Notes: a model not told the origin generated them from the sequence alone. DNA of 64,000 nucleotides from Alphaproteobacteria bacterium (GCA_019245415.1 JAFARO010000004.1:992001-1056000), one strand, 5' to 3'. Positions 23,541 through 32,896 are shown, counted from the first letter of the stretch. A program made the numbers and translations.

Positions 23541-24929
23541 ATGGGTCTTGGAAAAATATCTCACAAAAAATTCTCCCTCTCCCCCACCGGGGCAGAGGGC
23601 GGGGGTGAGGGGGTTTCGAAATCCCGCTCGATGTTTACCGCTCTCTTCGTGCTCGTCTTTGTACTGATCAATTGGCTCTCGCCCGCCCATGCCTTCGGCG
23701 CCAAGCCGCTGGCGGTGCAAAAGGGCGAAGACGTGTGGTTCGCCGAGGACCACACGCTGCCGATGTTCGCGGTGGTGGCGTCGTTCCCCGCGGGTTCGGC
23801 CTACGATCCAAACGGCAAGGCGGGCCTCGCCGCGTTTGCGGCGGCGCTGATGGACGAGGGCGCCGGGAACCTCAACGGGCGCCAGTTCCACAGCGCGCTG
23901 GCCGACAAGGCGATCCAGCTCGAGGTCGAGCCCAGCCGCGACTGGACCGTTGTCAGCATCGTCAGCTTGAGCGCCAACGCGAAGGACGCCTTCGCGCTCC
24001 TGAAGCTCGCGCTGACGCGTCCGCGTTTCGACGCCGACGCCATCGCGCGCGTGCGCGCGCAGATGCTGCAGAACATCGACCGCCAGGACGAAGACCCGTC
24101 GGAGGTCGCGGGACGCGAGTTCCACCATCTGTTCTTCGGCTGGCATCCTTACGCGCACCCCGTCGCCGGCGACCGCGGCGGATTGAACGCCGTGCAGCGC
24201 GGCGATCTCAAGGCGTTTGCCGCGGCGCATTGGGTGCGGGCCGGACTGAAGATCGCGGTGGCGGGCGACATCGGCGCGCCGGCGTTGACCGCCTATCTCA
24301 AATCCACCTTCGGCGCCCTGAGCGGCAAGCCGCTGCCGCCGCTGCCGCCTGTCGGAAAGCTTGGCGCGGCGGGCGTGCATCGCATCGCGATGGACGTGCC
24401 GCAGCCCAATGCCGCCTTCGGCATGGCGGGCGTGATGCGCGACGATCCCGACTTCATCCCGGCCTATGTCGCCAATTACATTCTGGGCGGGGGCGGTGCC
24501 TCCTCGCGGCTCACCGAAGACGTGCGCGAGAAGAAGGGGCTGACCTACGACATTTCGACCGAGTTGTCGGACATGCGGCGCGCCGCGACCGTGGAGGGCC
24601 TAGTGGCGACGCGCGCCGACGCGATGGGCGACACGCTGAGCGCCATCCGCGATGCCTTCGCGCGCTTCGCCGCCGAAGGGCCGACCGCGCAGGAGTTGAC
24701 CGACGCCAAGACCTATCTCACCGGCTCCTATCCGCTGGCCTTCTCCTCGGATACCGGAACCGCGTCGCAGCTTGGAGCGTTCCAGCGCGCAGGGCTGGAT
24801 GTCGGCTACGTCGCGCGGCGCAACAGCCTGATCGATGCGGTGACGCTCGACGACGTGCGTCGCGTCGCGCGTCGCGTCTTCGACCCCAACCGCCTCACCA
24901 TCGTCGTCGCGGGAACGATGAAGAAGTAG
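23541..24929 (+). CDS. M16 family protein, non-catalytic partner
   Basis: A 462-residue secreted M16-fold protein. The position of HxxEH reads ALMDEGAGNLNGRQF, so zinc ligands are missing and it should be inactive by itself. The Arg/Tyr region of the C-terminal M16 half is present in LGGGGASSRLTEDVREKKGLTYD, a common trait of the partner subunit. Start at 23541 has a GGGGAAG ribosome-binding site and lies next to the stop of the first M16 gene; it puts a repeat-derived stretch (FSLSPTGAEGGGEG) before the hydrophobic signal core. A start at 23631 would remove that stretch. Coupled with the catalytic neighbour. Confidence 0.88.
   Translation: MGLGKISHKKFSLSPTGAEGGGEGVSKSRSMFTALFVLVFVLINWLSPAHAFGAKPLAVQKGEDVWFAEDHTLPMFAVVASFPAGSAYDPNGKAGLAAFAAALMDEGAGNLNGRQFHSALADKAIQLEVEPSRDWTVVSIVSLSANAKDAFALLKLALTRPRFDADAIARVRAQMLQNIDRQDEDPSEVAGREFHHLFFGWHPYAHPVAGDRGGLNAVQRGDLKAFAAAHWVRAGLKIAVAGDIGAPALTAYLKSTFGALSGKPLPPLPPVGKLGAAGVHRIAMDVPQPNAAFGMAGVMRDDPDFIPAYVANYILGGGGASSRLTEDVREKKGLTYDISTELSDMRRAATVEGLVATRADAMGDTLSAIRDAFARFAAEGPTAQELTDAKTYLTGSYPLAFSSDTGTASQLGAFQRAGLDVGYVARRNSLIDAVTLDDVRRVARRVFDPNRLTIVVAGTMKK
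23573..23612. repeat. Dispersed repeat fragment in the 5' end of the second M16 gene
   Basis: The sequence CTCCCTCTCCCCCACCGGGG followed by CAGAGGGCGGGGGTGAGGGG is an imperfect hairpin of a kind scattered through many proteobacterial genomes. It is of a different family from the repeat before the first M16 gene. In-frame it encodes part of the signal-peptide n-region if translation starts at 23541. Confidence 0.6.
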
Positions 24930-25002
24930 GTCGCGGTATTGCGCGGGCGGCGGGAAACCTGATCGCGCAATTGCGTTTCCTTGTGCTACCCTGGAACCGG
25001 AC

Positions 25003-26283
25003 ATGAAATCACTTCCCTATACGATTTCCCTCGACCTCGCGCTTTCGGGAAAGGGCGCCGTGCCGCGCGCGGATTTCGACGCGGCGCGCAAGGCCTGCGC
25101 CGCCCATCTCGACGGGCTGCGCCGTGCGCGCGCCGACGGTTCGCTGGAGCTGCTCGGCGTGCCGTCGCGGCGCGACGACCTCGACGCCGCGCGGCCGGTG
25201 GCCGAGAAGCTGCTGCACAATACCACCGACATCGCGGTGCTGGGCATCGGCGGATCGAGCCTCGGCGGGCAGGCGCTCAAGACCGCGCTGGAAGCGCATG
25301 ATCGCGACGGACCGCGCGTCAGCTTCCACGACAACCCCGATCCGTTCTCCTGGGCGGAAGCGCTTTCGCGCCTCGATCTCAGGACCGCGCGCTTCGTCGC
25401 CATCTCCAAGTCCGGCGGGACCGCCGAGACCCTGATGCAGGTGCTGACGGCGGCGGACGCGATCGACAAGGCCGGCGGCGGCAAATATCTCAAGGACCAT
25501 TTCGCGGTCATCACCGAGCCCGGCGACGGCGCCTTGCGGAAATTCGCCCGCGAGATCGGCTGCGCGGTGCTCGATCATCCCCGCGATGTCGGCGGGCGCT
25601 ATTCGGTGCTCACCGTCTGCGGCGCGCTCCCCGCGCTGCTGATGGGAATCGATGTCGTGGCACTGCGCGAAGGCGCGCAAGCCGCGCTCGACGCGGCGCT
25701 GGACGGCGCGGAGTCCGCGCCCGCGGACGGCGCTGCCTTGCACTATGCGCTCGCCCAGGAGGGCCGACTGCACGAGACGGTGCTGTGGGCCTATGCCGAC
25801 AGGCTTGCGACCCTGCATGGCTGGTGGCGGCAATTGTGGGCGGAGAGCCTGGGCAAGGACGGGCAGGGCTCGACGCCGGTCGGCGCCCTGGGCCCCGTCG
25901 ACCAGCACAGCCAGCTGCAGCTCTTCCGCGACGGACCGGGCAAGTCGCTCTACACGATCCTCGCCATCGACACGCAAGGCGCAGGTCTCGCCGTGCCGCC
26001 GCAGCGCGCGCAGGCGCTCGGTCTCGACTATCTGGCCGGCAAGACCATGGGCGACCTCGTCGATGCCGAGGCGCGCGCCACCGCCCAGACCCTGAGCCGC
26101 AACGGCCGGCCCGTGCGCCGGATCCATCTCCGCGCCGTCGATGCGCACAGCGTCGGCGCGCTGATGATGCATTTCATGCTGGAGACCATCCTGATGGGCC
26201 GGCTGATGGGCGTCGATCCGTTCGATCAGCCCGGCGTCGAGGAGGGCAAGGTGCTGGCGCGGGACTATCTGAAGGGCGGCTGA
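25003..26283 (+). CDS. pgi: Glucose-6-phosphate isomerase
   Basis: Interconverts glucose-6-P and fructose-6-P, feeding glycolysis and, with glmS, amino-sugar synthesis. The 426-residue protein has SIS-fold motifs: GIGGSSLGGQALKTAL, SKSGGTAETL, DVGGRYSVLTVCG, GKDGQGSTPVGALG (the latter variant of the catalytic-Glu loop) and VDQHSQLQLFRDGP. It is shorter than the E. coli enzyme (about 550) but matches the compact PGI form of many alphaproteobacteria and archaea-like bacteria. It follows the M16 pair after 73 bp. Confidence 0.93.
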   Translation: MKSLPYTISLDLALSGKGAVPRADFDAARKACAAHLDGLRRARADGSLELLGVPSRRDDLDAARPVAEKLLHNTTDIAVLGIGGSSLGGQALKTALEAHDRDGPRVSFHDNPDPFSWAEALSRLDLRTARFVAISKSGGTAETLMQVLTAADAIDKAGGGKYLKDHFAVITEPGDGALRKFAREIGCAVLDHPRDVGGRYSVLTVCGALPALLMGIDVVALREGAQAALDAALDGAESAPADGAALHYALAQEGRLHETVLWAYADRLATLHGWWRQLWAESLGKDGQGSTPVGALGPVDQHSQLQLFRDGPGKSLYTILAIDTQGAGLAVPPQRAQALGLDYLAGKTMGDLVDAEARATAQTLSRNGRPVRRIHLRAVDAHSVGALMMHFMLETILMGRLMGVDPFDQPGVEEGKVLARDYLKGG

Positions 26284-26289
26284 TCCGGC

Positions 26290-26754
26290 TCAGGAATCTG
26301 CCTGCGCCCCAATGTCGTGGATCTCGATCTGCGCGCCGCCGTCGGCACAGGCCGCCTGGACCAGCGGATAGACCTTGGCATAGGCGTTGCGGCTGGCGCT
26401 CGCCTCGTAGTCGCCACCGTTGAGAGCGACGGTCGTGCCGGTGGCCAGGCACCCGAGCAGTTCGGAGACCTCGTTCGCGGGATGCATCTCGATGGCGGTG
26501 CGGTTCGGCACGTCGAGCACCTGGATGATGCCGCGATATTGCGGGATCACGTCCTTCAGCTTGGCGTCGAAATGGCTCTCGCCGAACGGGCGGATCGCGA
26601 GGGTGTAGGTCCCGGCGGGAATGCGCGGGTGGCCGTCCGCATTGTGCAGGCCGCGCTCCAGGATCGCGCAAAGCGCCGTGCCGTCGTCCTTCGACAGCGC
26701 GCCCGAGGTCGAGTTCGCGGTCTCGTTCTGCCGCTGCAGCACGATGGTCAGCAT
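26290..26754 (-). CDS. DUF5675-type protein
   Basis: A 154-residue soluble protein, on the minus strand between pgi and mutL. The central part RIPAGTYTLAIRPFGESHFD and RTAIEMHPANEVSELLGCL resembles DUF5675, a small family seen in both chromosomes and phages whose function is not known. No signal peptide, no membrane helix. Its end lies 6 bp from the end of pgi. Confidence 0.65.
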   Translation of the reverse strand: MLTIVLQRQNETANSTSGALSKDDGTALCAILERGLHNADGHPRIPAGTYTLAIRPFGESHFDAKLKDVIPQYRGIIQVLDVPNRTAIEMHPANEVSELLGCLATGTTVALNGGDYEASASRNAYAKVYPLVQAACADGGAQIEIHDIGAQADS

Positions 26755-26878
26755 GGTCCCCTCCGATGCAACCTAACGGGGTTATCTTATCGAATCGCGA
26801 TGCAATTGCCAGTGGGCAAAACGGCAGCCGAACGCAATCTCACTCCCCCCGGCGGAAGAGAGGGAATAGCTTGTCGCC

Positions 26879-28687
26879 ATGCCGATTCGCAGGCTCGACG
26901 AGGGCACCATCAACCGCATCGCCGCGGGCGAGGTGGTGGAGCGGCCGGCGAGCGCCGTGAAGGAGCTCGTCGAGAACGCGCTCGATTCCGGCGCCGCGCG
27001 CATCGACATCGCCGCGACCGCGGGCGGGGCGGAGCTGATCCTGGTCGAGGACGACGGCAGCGGCATGGAGCCGGACGATCTGGCGCTGGCCGTCGAGCGC
27101 CACGCCACCTCCAAGCTTACCGGCGACGACCTCAGCGACATCGCCACCATGGGTTTCCGCGGCGAGGCGCTGCCCTCCATCGGCGCGGTGGCGCGGCTCG
27201 CCATCGAAAGCCGCAGCGCGACGAGCGAGGCCCATGCGATCCGCGTCGAGGCAGGACGTGGCGGCCATGTCCGACCGGCCGCCTTCCGCGCGCCCGGCCA
27301 GCACGGCACGCGAGTGGAGGTGCGCGAGCTTTTCTTTGCCACGCCGGCGCGGCTCAAATTTCTCAAATCTGCGCGCTCGGAGGAACTCGCGGTTCTCGAT
27401 GTCGTCCAGCGGCTGGCGATGGCCCGGCCCGACGTCGCCTTCACGCTGACGCTCGACGGGCGGCGCGCGCTCGACCTGCCGGCGGAAACGGACGTGGCCG
27501 GAGCGGACGGGGCATCCGCGTCTTATGCGCAAATGCGGCTGGCGAGGCTGGCGCGCATCATGGGACGCGACTTCGCCGCCAATGCCGCAGCCGTCGATGC
27601 GCTGCGCGAGGGCGTGCGGCTGCAGGGCTTCGCCGGCCTTCCCACCTACAACCGCGCCAACAGCCGGATGCAGTTCCTTTTCGTCAACGGCCGTCCGGTG
27701 CGCGACAAGCTCCTGGTCGGCGCGGTGCGCGGCGCCTATGCAGACTTCCTGGCGCGCGACAGGCATCCGGCGCTGGCGCTGTTCCTGGATTGCGCGCCCT
27801 CTTTCGTCGACGTCAATGTGCATCCGGCGAAGACCGAAGTGCGCTTCCGCGATTCCGGATTGGTCCGTGGACTGATTGTCTCGGCGCTGAAGCATGCGCT
27901 CCACCAGGCGGGCCACCGCGCCGCCACGACGGTTGCCGGCGACGCGCTGGCGGCGCTGAGGCCGCAGAGCTATCCGCAACAGAGCTATCCGCAGCCGGCC
28001 GGGGCGCCGGCGAACCTGCGCGAAGCGGCCGAGACCTATCATGCGCCGCTGTTCGGTGCGGAGGTCTCCGCCCGCGTCGAGCGACAGCCGGAAGGGCTCC
28101 CGGACGATCCGCCGCTGGGCGCGGCGCGGGCCCAGCTGCACGAGACCTACATCGTGGCGCAGACGCGCGACGGCATCGTCATCGTCGACCAGCACGCGGC
28201 GCATGAGCGGCTCGTCTACGAGAAGATGAAGCGCGCCATGGAGAACGGCGGCATCGCGCGCCAGCCGCTGCTGATCCCGGAGGTCGTCGATCTCGATCCC
28301 GCCGAGGTGACGCGCGTCGCGGCGCGGGCGGATGAGCTCGCGGAGCTCGGCCTCGTCGTCGAGGCTTTCGGTCCGGACGCGGTGGTGGTGCGCGAGGTGC
28401 CCGCGATTCTCGACCGCATCGACGCCAAGGCCCTGCTGCGCGATCTCGCCGACGATCTCGCCGAAAGCGGTTCGGCGCTGAGTCTGAAGGAGCGGCTGGA
28501 GGAGGTGGCGGGAACGCTCGCCTGCCACACCAGCGTGCGCGCCGGCCGCCGATTGAACGCGGACGAGATGAATGCGCTGCTGCGCGAAATGGAAGCGACG
28601 CCGCATTCCGGCCAGTGCAACCACGGCCGCCCGACCTATGTCGAACTCAAGCTCGCCGATATCGAGCGGCTGTTCGGGCGGCGGTAG
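26879..28687 (+). CDS. mutL: DNA mismatch repair protein MutL
   Basis: ATPase of mismatch repair that links MutS to strand incision. The 602-residue protein has the GHKL motifs [28 protein letters not shown] and [11 protein letters not shown], and a C-terminal dimerisation domain. [12 protein letters not shown] matches the DQHA(x)2E(x)4E metal site of MutL proteins with endonuclease activity, as expected in bacteria without MutH. CNHGRPT near the end is also conserved. Length normal. Confidence 0.96.
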   Translation: MPIRRLDEGTINRIAAGEVVERPASAVKELVENALDSGAARIDIAATAGGAELILVEDDGSGMEPDDLALAVERHATSKLTGDDLSDIATMGFRGEALPSIGAVARLAIESRSATSEAHAIRVEAGRGGHVRPAAFRAPGQHGTRVEVRELFFATPARLKFLKSARSEELAVLDVVQRLAMARPDVAFTLTLDGRRALDLPAETDVAGADGASASYAQMRLARLARIMGRDFAANAAAVDALREGVRLQGFAGLPTYNRANSRMQFLFVNGRPVRDKLLVGAVRGAYADFLARDRHPALALFLDCAPSFVDVNVHPAKTEVRFRDSGLVRGLIVSALKHALHQAGHRAATTVAGDALAALRPQSYPQQSYPQPAGAPANLREAAETYHAPLFGAEVSARVERQPEGLPDDPPLGAARAQLHETYIVAQTRDGIVIVDQHAAHERLVYEKMKRAMENGGIARQPLLIPEVVDLDPAEVTRVAARADELAELGLVVEAFGPDAVVVREVPAILDRIDAKALLRDLADDLAESGSALSLKERLEEVAGTLACHTSVRAGRRLNADEMNALLREMEATPHSGQCNHGRPTYVELKLADIERLFGRR

Positions 28688-28709
28688 TCCTTCGCCGGCG
28701 CAGCCGCGC

Positions 28710-29651
28710 TCAGGGCTCGTGCCAGTCGATATCCCCTCGCCACTCTATGGCAGTCGGCGCGCCGTCCTTCCGTGCCGGAGCATAGTGCCAGCCCGCGACG
28801 CATGAGACGGCCCGATCGTCCAAGAGTGCGGTGCCGCTCGACTTGAGCACGCGGGCCTGCTGCACGCTTCCGTCCGTCGCGATCAGGAATTGCAGCATCG
28901 TCGGCCCGCGGATGGGCAGCAGATAGCCGGGGATCGGTTCGCGGTTGCACGGCGTCCGGCTCAAGAGCAGCGGCGGTTCGACATCCGCCGCCAACGGCAC
29001 GGTTGCCCTTCTGAGATATTCCGCGCGCCAATCCAGGACGGCCGCCAGATCGGCGCCCTGCTCGGGCACGGCCATTTTCTTCGTGTCGAACGGGACCTCG
29101 TTCAGGCATTTGACCGCGGCGTTGTCGAGACTCGCATCTCCGCTGGATTTTGCGACCGCGATCGTCTCGGCATTGCCGTCCGGCCGCAGATGGAACGTCA
29201 CATGCGTCGCGCCGTCGATGCCCGCAAATGTCCGGCCGGTCAGCGGATGATAGCGCGCGCACACGGCGGTGAGCTGGAGATCGAGCGGATCGCGGAGTTT
29301 CCACACGACGGCGGCTTTCCACGGCGTCGCGACGGCAGCGCCGTCCTGTGTCGCGGGCTTGTAGCGCCAGTGTGTGGCGCAATCCACCGCGGCCGCATCC
29401 AGTTCGGGGTGGCCGCTGCTTATGGCGACGGTGATATCCTTGACGCCGCCCTCGCTGGTGACCGTGAACGCGAGCACGGTCTCGCCCTCGAGGCCCAGAC
29501 GAACGGCCAGCGGCGGATAGTAGGAGCCGCAGGCATGGGCTCTTCCGGTCTTGATTGGAGGCGGTGGCGCCGCGCCCGGGTCCGCAGGTGCCGCTGCCAC
29601 AACCGGCGCGGCGACAAGCAGCGCTGCCAGAAATGCGATCCGAAACGCCAT
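28710..29651 (-). CDS. Periplasmic protein with three TonB-C-like domains
   Basis: A 313-residue protein with a cleavable-looking signal (LAALLVAAPVVAAAP). Three similar segments follow, each with the beta-strand pattern of the TonB C-terminal fold and the phrase for transfer of an SDG signal: YPPLAVRLGLEGETVLAF...VKDITVAISSG, then VTFHLRPDGNAETIAVAKSSG, then LQFLIATDGSVQQARVLKSSG. Paired Cys residues recur in each unit and may form disulfides. There is no N-terminal membrane anchor for ExbB/D, so it is not a normal TonB; role unknown. Converges on mutL, 22 bp away. Confidence 0.75.
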   Translation of the reverse strand: MAFRIAFLAALLVAAPVVAAAPADPGAAPPPPIKTGRAHACGSYYPPLAVRLGLEGETVLAFTVTSEGGVKDITVAISSGHPELDAAAVDCATHWRYKPATQDGAAVATPWKAAVVWKLRDPLDLQLTAVCARYHPLTGRTFAGIDGATHVTFHLRPDGNAETIAVAKSSGDASLDNAAVKCLNEVPFDTKKMAVPEQGADLAAVLDWRAEYLRRATVPLAADVEPPLLLSRTPCNREPIPGYLLPIRGPTMLQFLIATDGSVQQARVLKSSGTALLDDRAVSCVAGWHYAPARKDGAPTAIEWRGDIDWHEP

Positions 29652-29864
29652 GTAGTACCCCCGCGCGAGAATCGCAGCCCTTCGCTTCCCTGTCCAGACC
29701 GCGGGGATTGGTGCTGTTACAGTTTGCCTTTCCTGGAGCAGACGATTCCGAACGCTTTGTTTTTGAGGGGGTTCAAAGGATAGGTTCGCAGGGCGTTTCT
29801 GACCTTGGGGTCCTTTGAGCGTGAGGGTACCATCGCATGAACGGTTCTCGCTTGGGGAGTGCCC

Positions 29865-30149
29865 GTGCAGATTGATTGGATAGTTGCCGCAGGATGCGCC
29901 TCATTGGGCGCTTTGTTAGGGGCTCTGATTCGCTATTACGTCAATGAAGCGGAGAAGATGACTTACCAGGTTCTCATAGGTTCCGTATCGGTGTTCGCGG
30001 GGGCCGGTGTCATCGCTGTTTTCCATCTCATAGGCGGACAACATCCGCCCTTAAGAGAGTATTGGTTTTATCCAATGGGCCTACTGGCTGGTTTCGCTTT
30101 CGTAGCCCTTTTTGACGGCGGTTTGCCCGATTGGTCTAAACGCGACTAG
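29865..30149 (+). CDS. Small membrane protein of unknown function
   Basis: A 94-residue protein with three hydrophobic segments (about 5-25, 38-58 and 67-83). Start at GTG 29865 has GGGGAG at ideal spacing; GTG 29859 is an alternative. Codon use is slightly AT-richer than that of neighbours. No motif recognised. Confidence 0.6.
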   Translation: MQIDWIVAAGCASLGALLGALIRYYVNEAEKMTYQVLIGSVSVFAGAGVIAVFHLIGGQHPPLREYWFYPMGLLAGFAFVALFDGGLPDWSKRD

Positions 30150-30222
30150 CAAACGGTAACAGTGCCGGGGAATTCGGCCGGTTTGTGTGTTATGTTGACG
30201 AGGCATTCGATGGAGATCCGCC

Positions 30223-30615
30223 ATGAACCGTGTTGCAGCCTGTTCCGCCGTTCTGGCCGGCGTCATGCTGGGTGCGTCGCTTACGCCCGCCGTCGCCGAT
30301 GCCAAACGCTGCGTGCGAACCCATGAGATCGACGGCTGGCGCGCGTCCGATGCGAAGACGCTGTATGTGCGCGCCGCGCAGACGCAGTATTACCGCCTCG
30401 ATCTCGGCAATGCCTGCCCGCTGCTGACCGACAAGGGCGCGCATATCGCCTACAAGACCAGCGGCTCGGACCTTCTCTGCGGGCCGGCCGATTGGGACCT
30501 CGAGGTTACGCGCGATGCGCATGGCAGCCTTCCCAGCCATTGCGTCGTCAAGACGATGACCCCGCTCAGCGATTCCGAAGCGGCCGCCCTGCCCAAGGGC
30601 TTCCAGGGGATGTGA
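30223..30615 (+). CDS. Secreted DUF6491-like protein
   Basis: A 130-residue protein with a signal peptide (AVLAGVMLGASLTPAVADA). The mature part carries four Cys (KRCVRTHEI, NACPLL, LLCGPADW, SHCVVK) that probably form two disulfides. The pattern is that of DUF6491 exported proteins, function unknown. A GGAG precedes the ATG. Confidence 0.7.
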   Translation: MNRVAACSAVLAGVMLGASLTPAVADAKRCVRTHEIDGWRASDAKTLYVRAAQTQYYRLDLGNACPLLTDKGAHIAYKTSGSDLLCGPADWDLEVTRDAHGSLPSHCVVKTMTPLSDSEAAALPKGFQGM

Positions 30616-30689
30616 GGTCGTACAACCACAGGAAAATTATTTTTTCCGGTGCATCTTGAAGTGGTCTTTCGCAGGCCTATGTGCGGCGG

Positions 30690-31172
30690 ATGGAACGCGC
30701 GCAGATCGTCAAGGAGGCCAGGGCACATCTCGTTCGCGGGATGAGCCTGCTCGAGCGTTGCTGCGCCGCGGCGGACGGGGACACGAGCCTCGCCGCCGCG
30801 GCGGCCGCCGGGGACGCCGGCGCGCGGCTGTTGCAGATCCAGATCGCGCTGGACGCGGTCGTTCAGCGGGCGGAGCGGCAATTGAATTCGAAAAACGGCG
30901 TTACCGCAGATGCGAAGGAATTGATTTTCAAAAATGGCATTATCGCATGCGCGAACGAATTGAATTGCAAAAACGGCACTACCGCAGCCGCGAAGGAAAC
31001 GCATTCAGCGGCTGGCTTTTCCGCAGACAGCGGGCCGGTGTCCAAACGCCGGGGTGCTCCGGCCGGCAACCGCAATGCGCTCAAGCACGGCGAGTTCACC
31101 CGGGAGGCGCGCGATCTGGTCTCATCGTGCGCGAGCATATGCGCGCCGCGCGCGCGTTCTGCCATGTGCTGA
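30690..31172 (+). CDS. Hypothetical protein with three 13-residue tandem repeats; C-terminus perhaps frameshifted
   Basis: A 160-residue protein. An N-terminal helical part is followed by three tandem units (LNSKNGVTADAKE, LIFKNGIIACANE, LNCKNGTTAAAKE) encoded by an exact 39-bp period. Then comes RRGAPAGNRNALKHGEFT, a motif found in several small, probably nucleic-acid-binding proteins. After ARDL the frame ends in low-quality sequence, while a different frame of the same DNA reads REHMRAARAFCHVLK up to 31237, which fits the expected helical tail better. A frameshift near 31120 is therefore possible. Start may be the GTG at 30681. Confidence 0.55.
   Translation: MERAQIVKEARAHLVRGMSLLERCCAAADGDTSLAAAAAAGDAGARLLQIQIALDAVVQRAERQLNSKNGVTADAKELIFKNGIIACANELNCKNGTTAAAKETHSAAGFSADSGPVSKRRGAPAGNRNALKHGEFTREARDLVSSCASICAPRARSAMC
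30882..30998 (+). repeat. Three tandem 39-bp units inside a coding region
   Basis: Units at 30882-30920, 30921-30959 and 30960-30998 share TTGA at the start, an AAAAA(C/T)GGC core and end in GAA. They are contiguous without spacers and keep the reading frame. They differ at scattered positions, so duplication is not very recent. Confidence 0.9.
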
Positions 31173-31194
31173 AACCCAGGCGCCGGCGCTTTCC

Positions 31195-31761
31195 TCAGCC
31201 CGCTGCCGCAAGAAAGGAGATTTTCGTGTCGCCATAGAGGCGTGTGTCGCGGACCGGAAATAAATCCGTATACGGATCGTTGTCCTCCGCGGACGCCTCG
31301 ACCACGATGATGGCGGGGCTGGCGAGCCAGCGGCCGTCGCGCAGCGACGCCAGCGCCGGCGCGATCAGGTTCTTGCGATAGGGCGGGTCGAGGAAGACGA
31401 GATCGAACGGCCCTCCTGCGCCCGCCGCCATGGGGCCGAGCGCGGTCGCGTCGCGCCGCCAGATCTTGGTCGCGCCGGTCAGGCCGAGCGCTTCCACGTT
31501 CTCGCGGATCAACGCACGGCTCTCGGCCGCGTCGTCGATCAGGAGCGCGAACGCGGCGCCATGGGACAGCGCCTCGATGCCCAGCGCGCCGGTGCCGGCA
31601 AAGAGGTCGAGGACCCGCGCGCCTTCGAGCGCGACGCCGAAATCGTTGTGCCGCAGGATGTTGAAGAGCGCCTGGCGCACCTTGTCGGAGGTCGGCCGCA
31701 CGCGCGCATCCGCCGGCGCCACGAGGGCGCGGCCGCGCAAGCTTCCGCCGGTGATCCTCAA
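31195..31761 (-). CDS. rsmD: 16S rRNA (guanine(966)-N2)-methyltransferase
   Basis: Methylates G966 of 16S rRNA. The 188-residue protein has the SAM-binding motif VLDLFAGTGALGIEALSHG and the catalytic FLDPPYRK, and begins MRITGGSLRGRAL as is usual for RsmD. Length normal. It lies 7 bp downstream of an acyl-CoA dehydrogenase gene on the same strand. Confidence 0.95.
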   Translation of the reverse strand: MRITGGSLRGRALVAPADARVRPTSDKVRQALFNILRHNDFGVALEGARVLDLFAGTGALGIEALSHGAAFALLIDDAAESRALIRENVEALGLTGATKIWRRDATALGPMAAGAGGPFDLVFLDPPYRKNLIAPALASLRDGRWLASPAIIVVEASAEDNDPYTDLFPVRDTRLYGDTKISFLAAAG

Positions 31762-31768
31762 GCGCGGA

Positions 31769-32896
31769 TCACAGCGCCGCGAAGCGCTTCAGATGGTGAT
31801 CGACATTGCCGTAGAGCGTGTCGATCATGGTGAGCCGCTTGAAGTAGTGGCCGACATTGAGCTCGTCGGTCATGCCCATGCCGCCATGGATCTGCACGGC
31901 GCTCTGGCCGACGAAGCGGCCGGCCTTGCCGATCTCGGCCTTCGCCGCGGAGGCGGCCTTAGCACGCACGGCATCGGCGTCCTTGAGCTTCAAGGTCGCC
32001 ATCAGGGTGATCGAAAGCGACTGTTCGTAGTTGACGAACATGTCGACCATGCGGTGCTGCAGAACCTGGAACTTGCCGATGGGAACGCCGAACTGCTTGC
32101 GGCTCTTGGAAAATTCGACCGTCGAGTCGACCAGGACCTTCATCGCGCCCACCGCCTCGGCGCAGGTCGCCGCGATCGCATGATCGACCGCGCGCTCGAT
32201 CAGCGGCAGGCCGCGATCGGCCTCGCCGATCAGCCGCGACGCCGGCACCTCCACGTTTTCGAAGGTTATCTCGGAGGCGCGGTTGCCGTCGACGGTCGGA
32301 AAATCGCGGCAGGACACGCCCTTGGACGCCTTGTCGACCAGAAAGACGCTGATGCCCTCACGCTCGCGCCGCCCGCCGCCGCTGCGCGCCGTGACCACCA
32401 GCCGGTCGGCGAAAGGAGCGCCGATGACGACGGATTTCTGTCCGCTCAGAACATAGCTGCCGCCCTGCTTCTTCGCGCTCAGCGACAGGTCGGCGAGATC
32501 GTAGCGGCCGCCCTGTTCGGCAAAGGCGAAGGCGACGATCGTCTCCCCGCCGGCGATGCGGGGCAGCCACTCCTGCTGCATCGCATCGCTGCCGGCCGCC
32601 TCGATCATCCCGCCCGCCACGACCACCGTCGGCACATAGGGCTCGACGACGAGGGCGCGGCCGAACTCCTCCATCACGATCAAGGTCGAGAGCGCATCGC
32701 CTCCCAGGCCGCCATGGGCTTCCGACAGTGCAGCCGCCAACAGCCCGAGCTCGGCGAACTGCGACCAGTGTTTGGGATCGCGCCCCTCGTCGCTGCGGGT
32801 GAACTTGCGCCAGTGGTCGAAGGTGTAATTGTCGGCCAGATAGCGCGCCACGGAGTTGCGCAGAAGGGTCTGTTCTTCGGTGTAGGAGAAGTCCAT
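31769..32896 (-). CDS. Acyl-CoA dehydrogenase family protein lacking the C-terminal catalytic Glu
   Basis: A 375-residue FAD-dependent acyl-CoA dehydrogenase fold (N-terminal helical domain from DFSYTEEQTLLRNSVARYL, FAFAEQGGRYDL at the FAD/substrate region, C-terminal QIHGGMGMTDELNVGHYFKRL). Where ordinary members have the catalytic Glu (YEGT) this one has TLYGNVDHHLKR. Such subunits are known as the beta partners of heteromeric alpha2beta2 dehydrogenases (FadE26/27 type). A possible alpha partner is encoded at 38294-39484. Steroid or branched acyl substrates are typical for that type, but the substrate here is unknown. Confidence 0.85.
   Translation of the reverse strand: MDFSYTEEQTLLRNSVARYLADNYTFDHWRKFTRSDEGRDPKHWSQFAELGLLAAALSEAHGGLGGDALSTLIVMEEFGRALVVEPYVPTVVVAGGMIEAAGSDAMQQEWLPRIAGGETIVAFAFAEQGGRYDLADLSLSAKKQGGSYVLSGQKSVVIGAPFADRLVVTARSGGGRREREGISVFLVDKASKGVSCRDFPTVDGNRASEITFENVEVPASRLIGEADRGLPLIERAVDHAIAATCAEAVGAMKVLVDSTVEFSKSRKQFGVPIGKFQVLQHRMVDMFVNYEQSLSITLMATLKLKDADAVRAKAASAAKAEIGKAGRFVGQSAVQIHGGMGMTDELNVGHYFKRLTMIDTLYGNVDHHLKRFAAL

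Noticed and set aside
30882..30998. A short CRISPR array
   Set aside because: Units are contiguous with no spacers, diverged from one another, and keep a reading frame. They are a coding tandem repeat.
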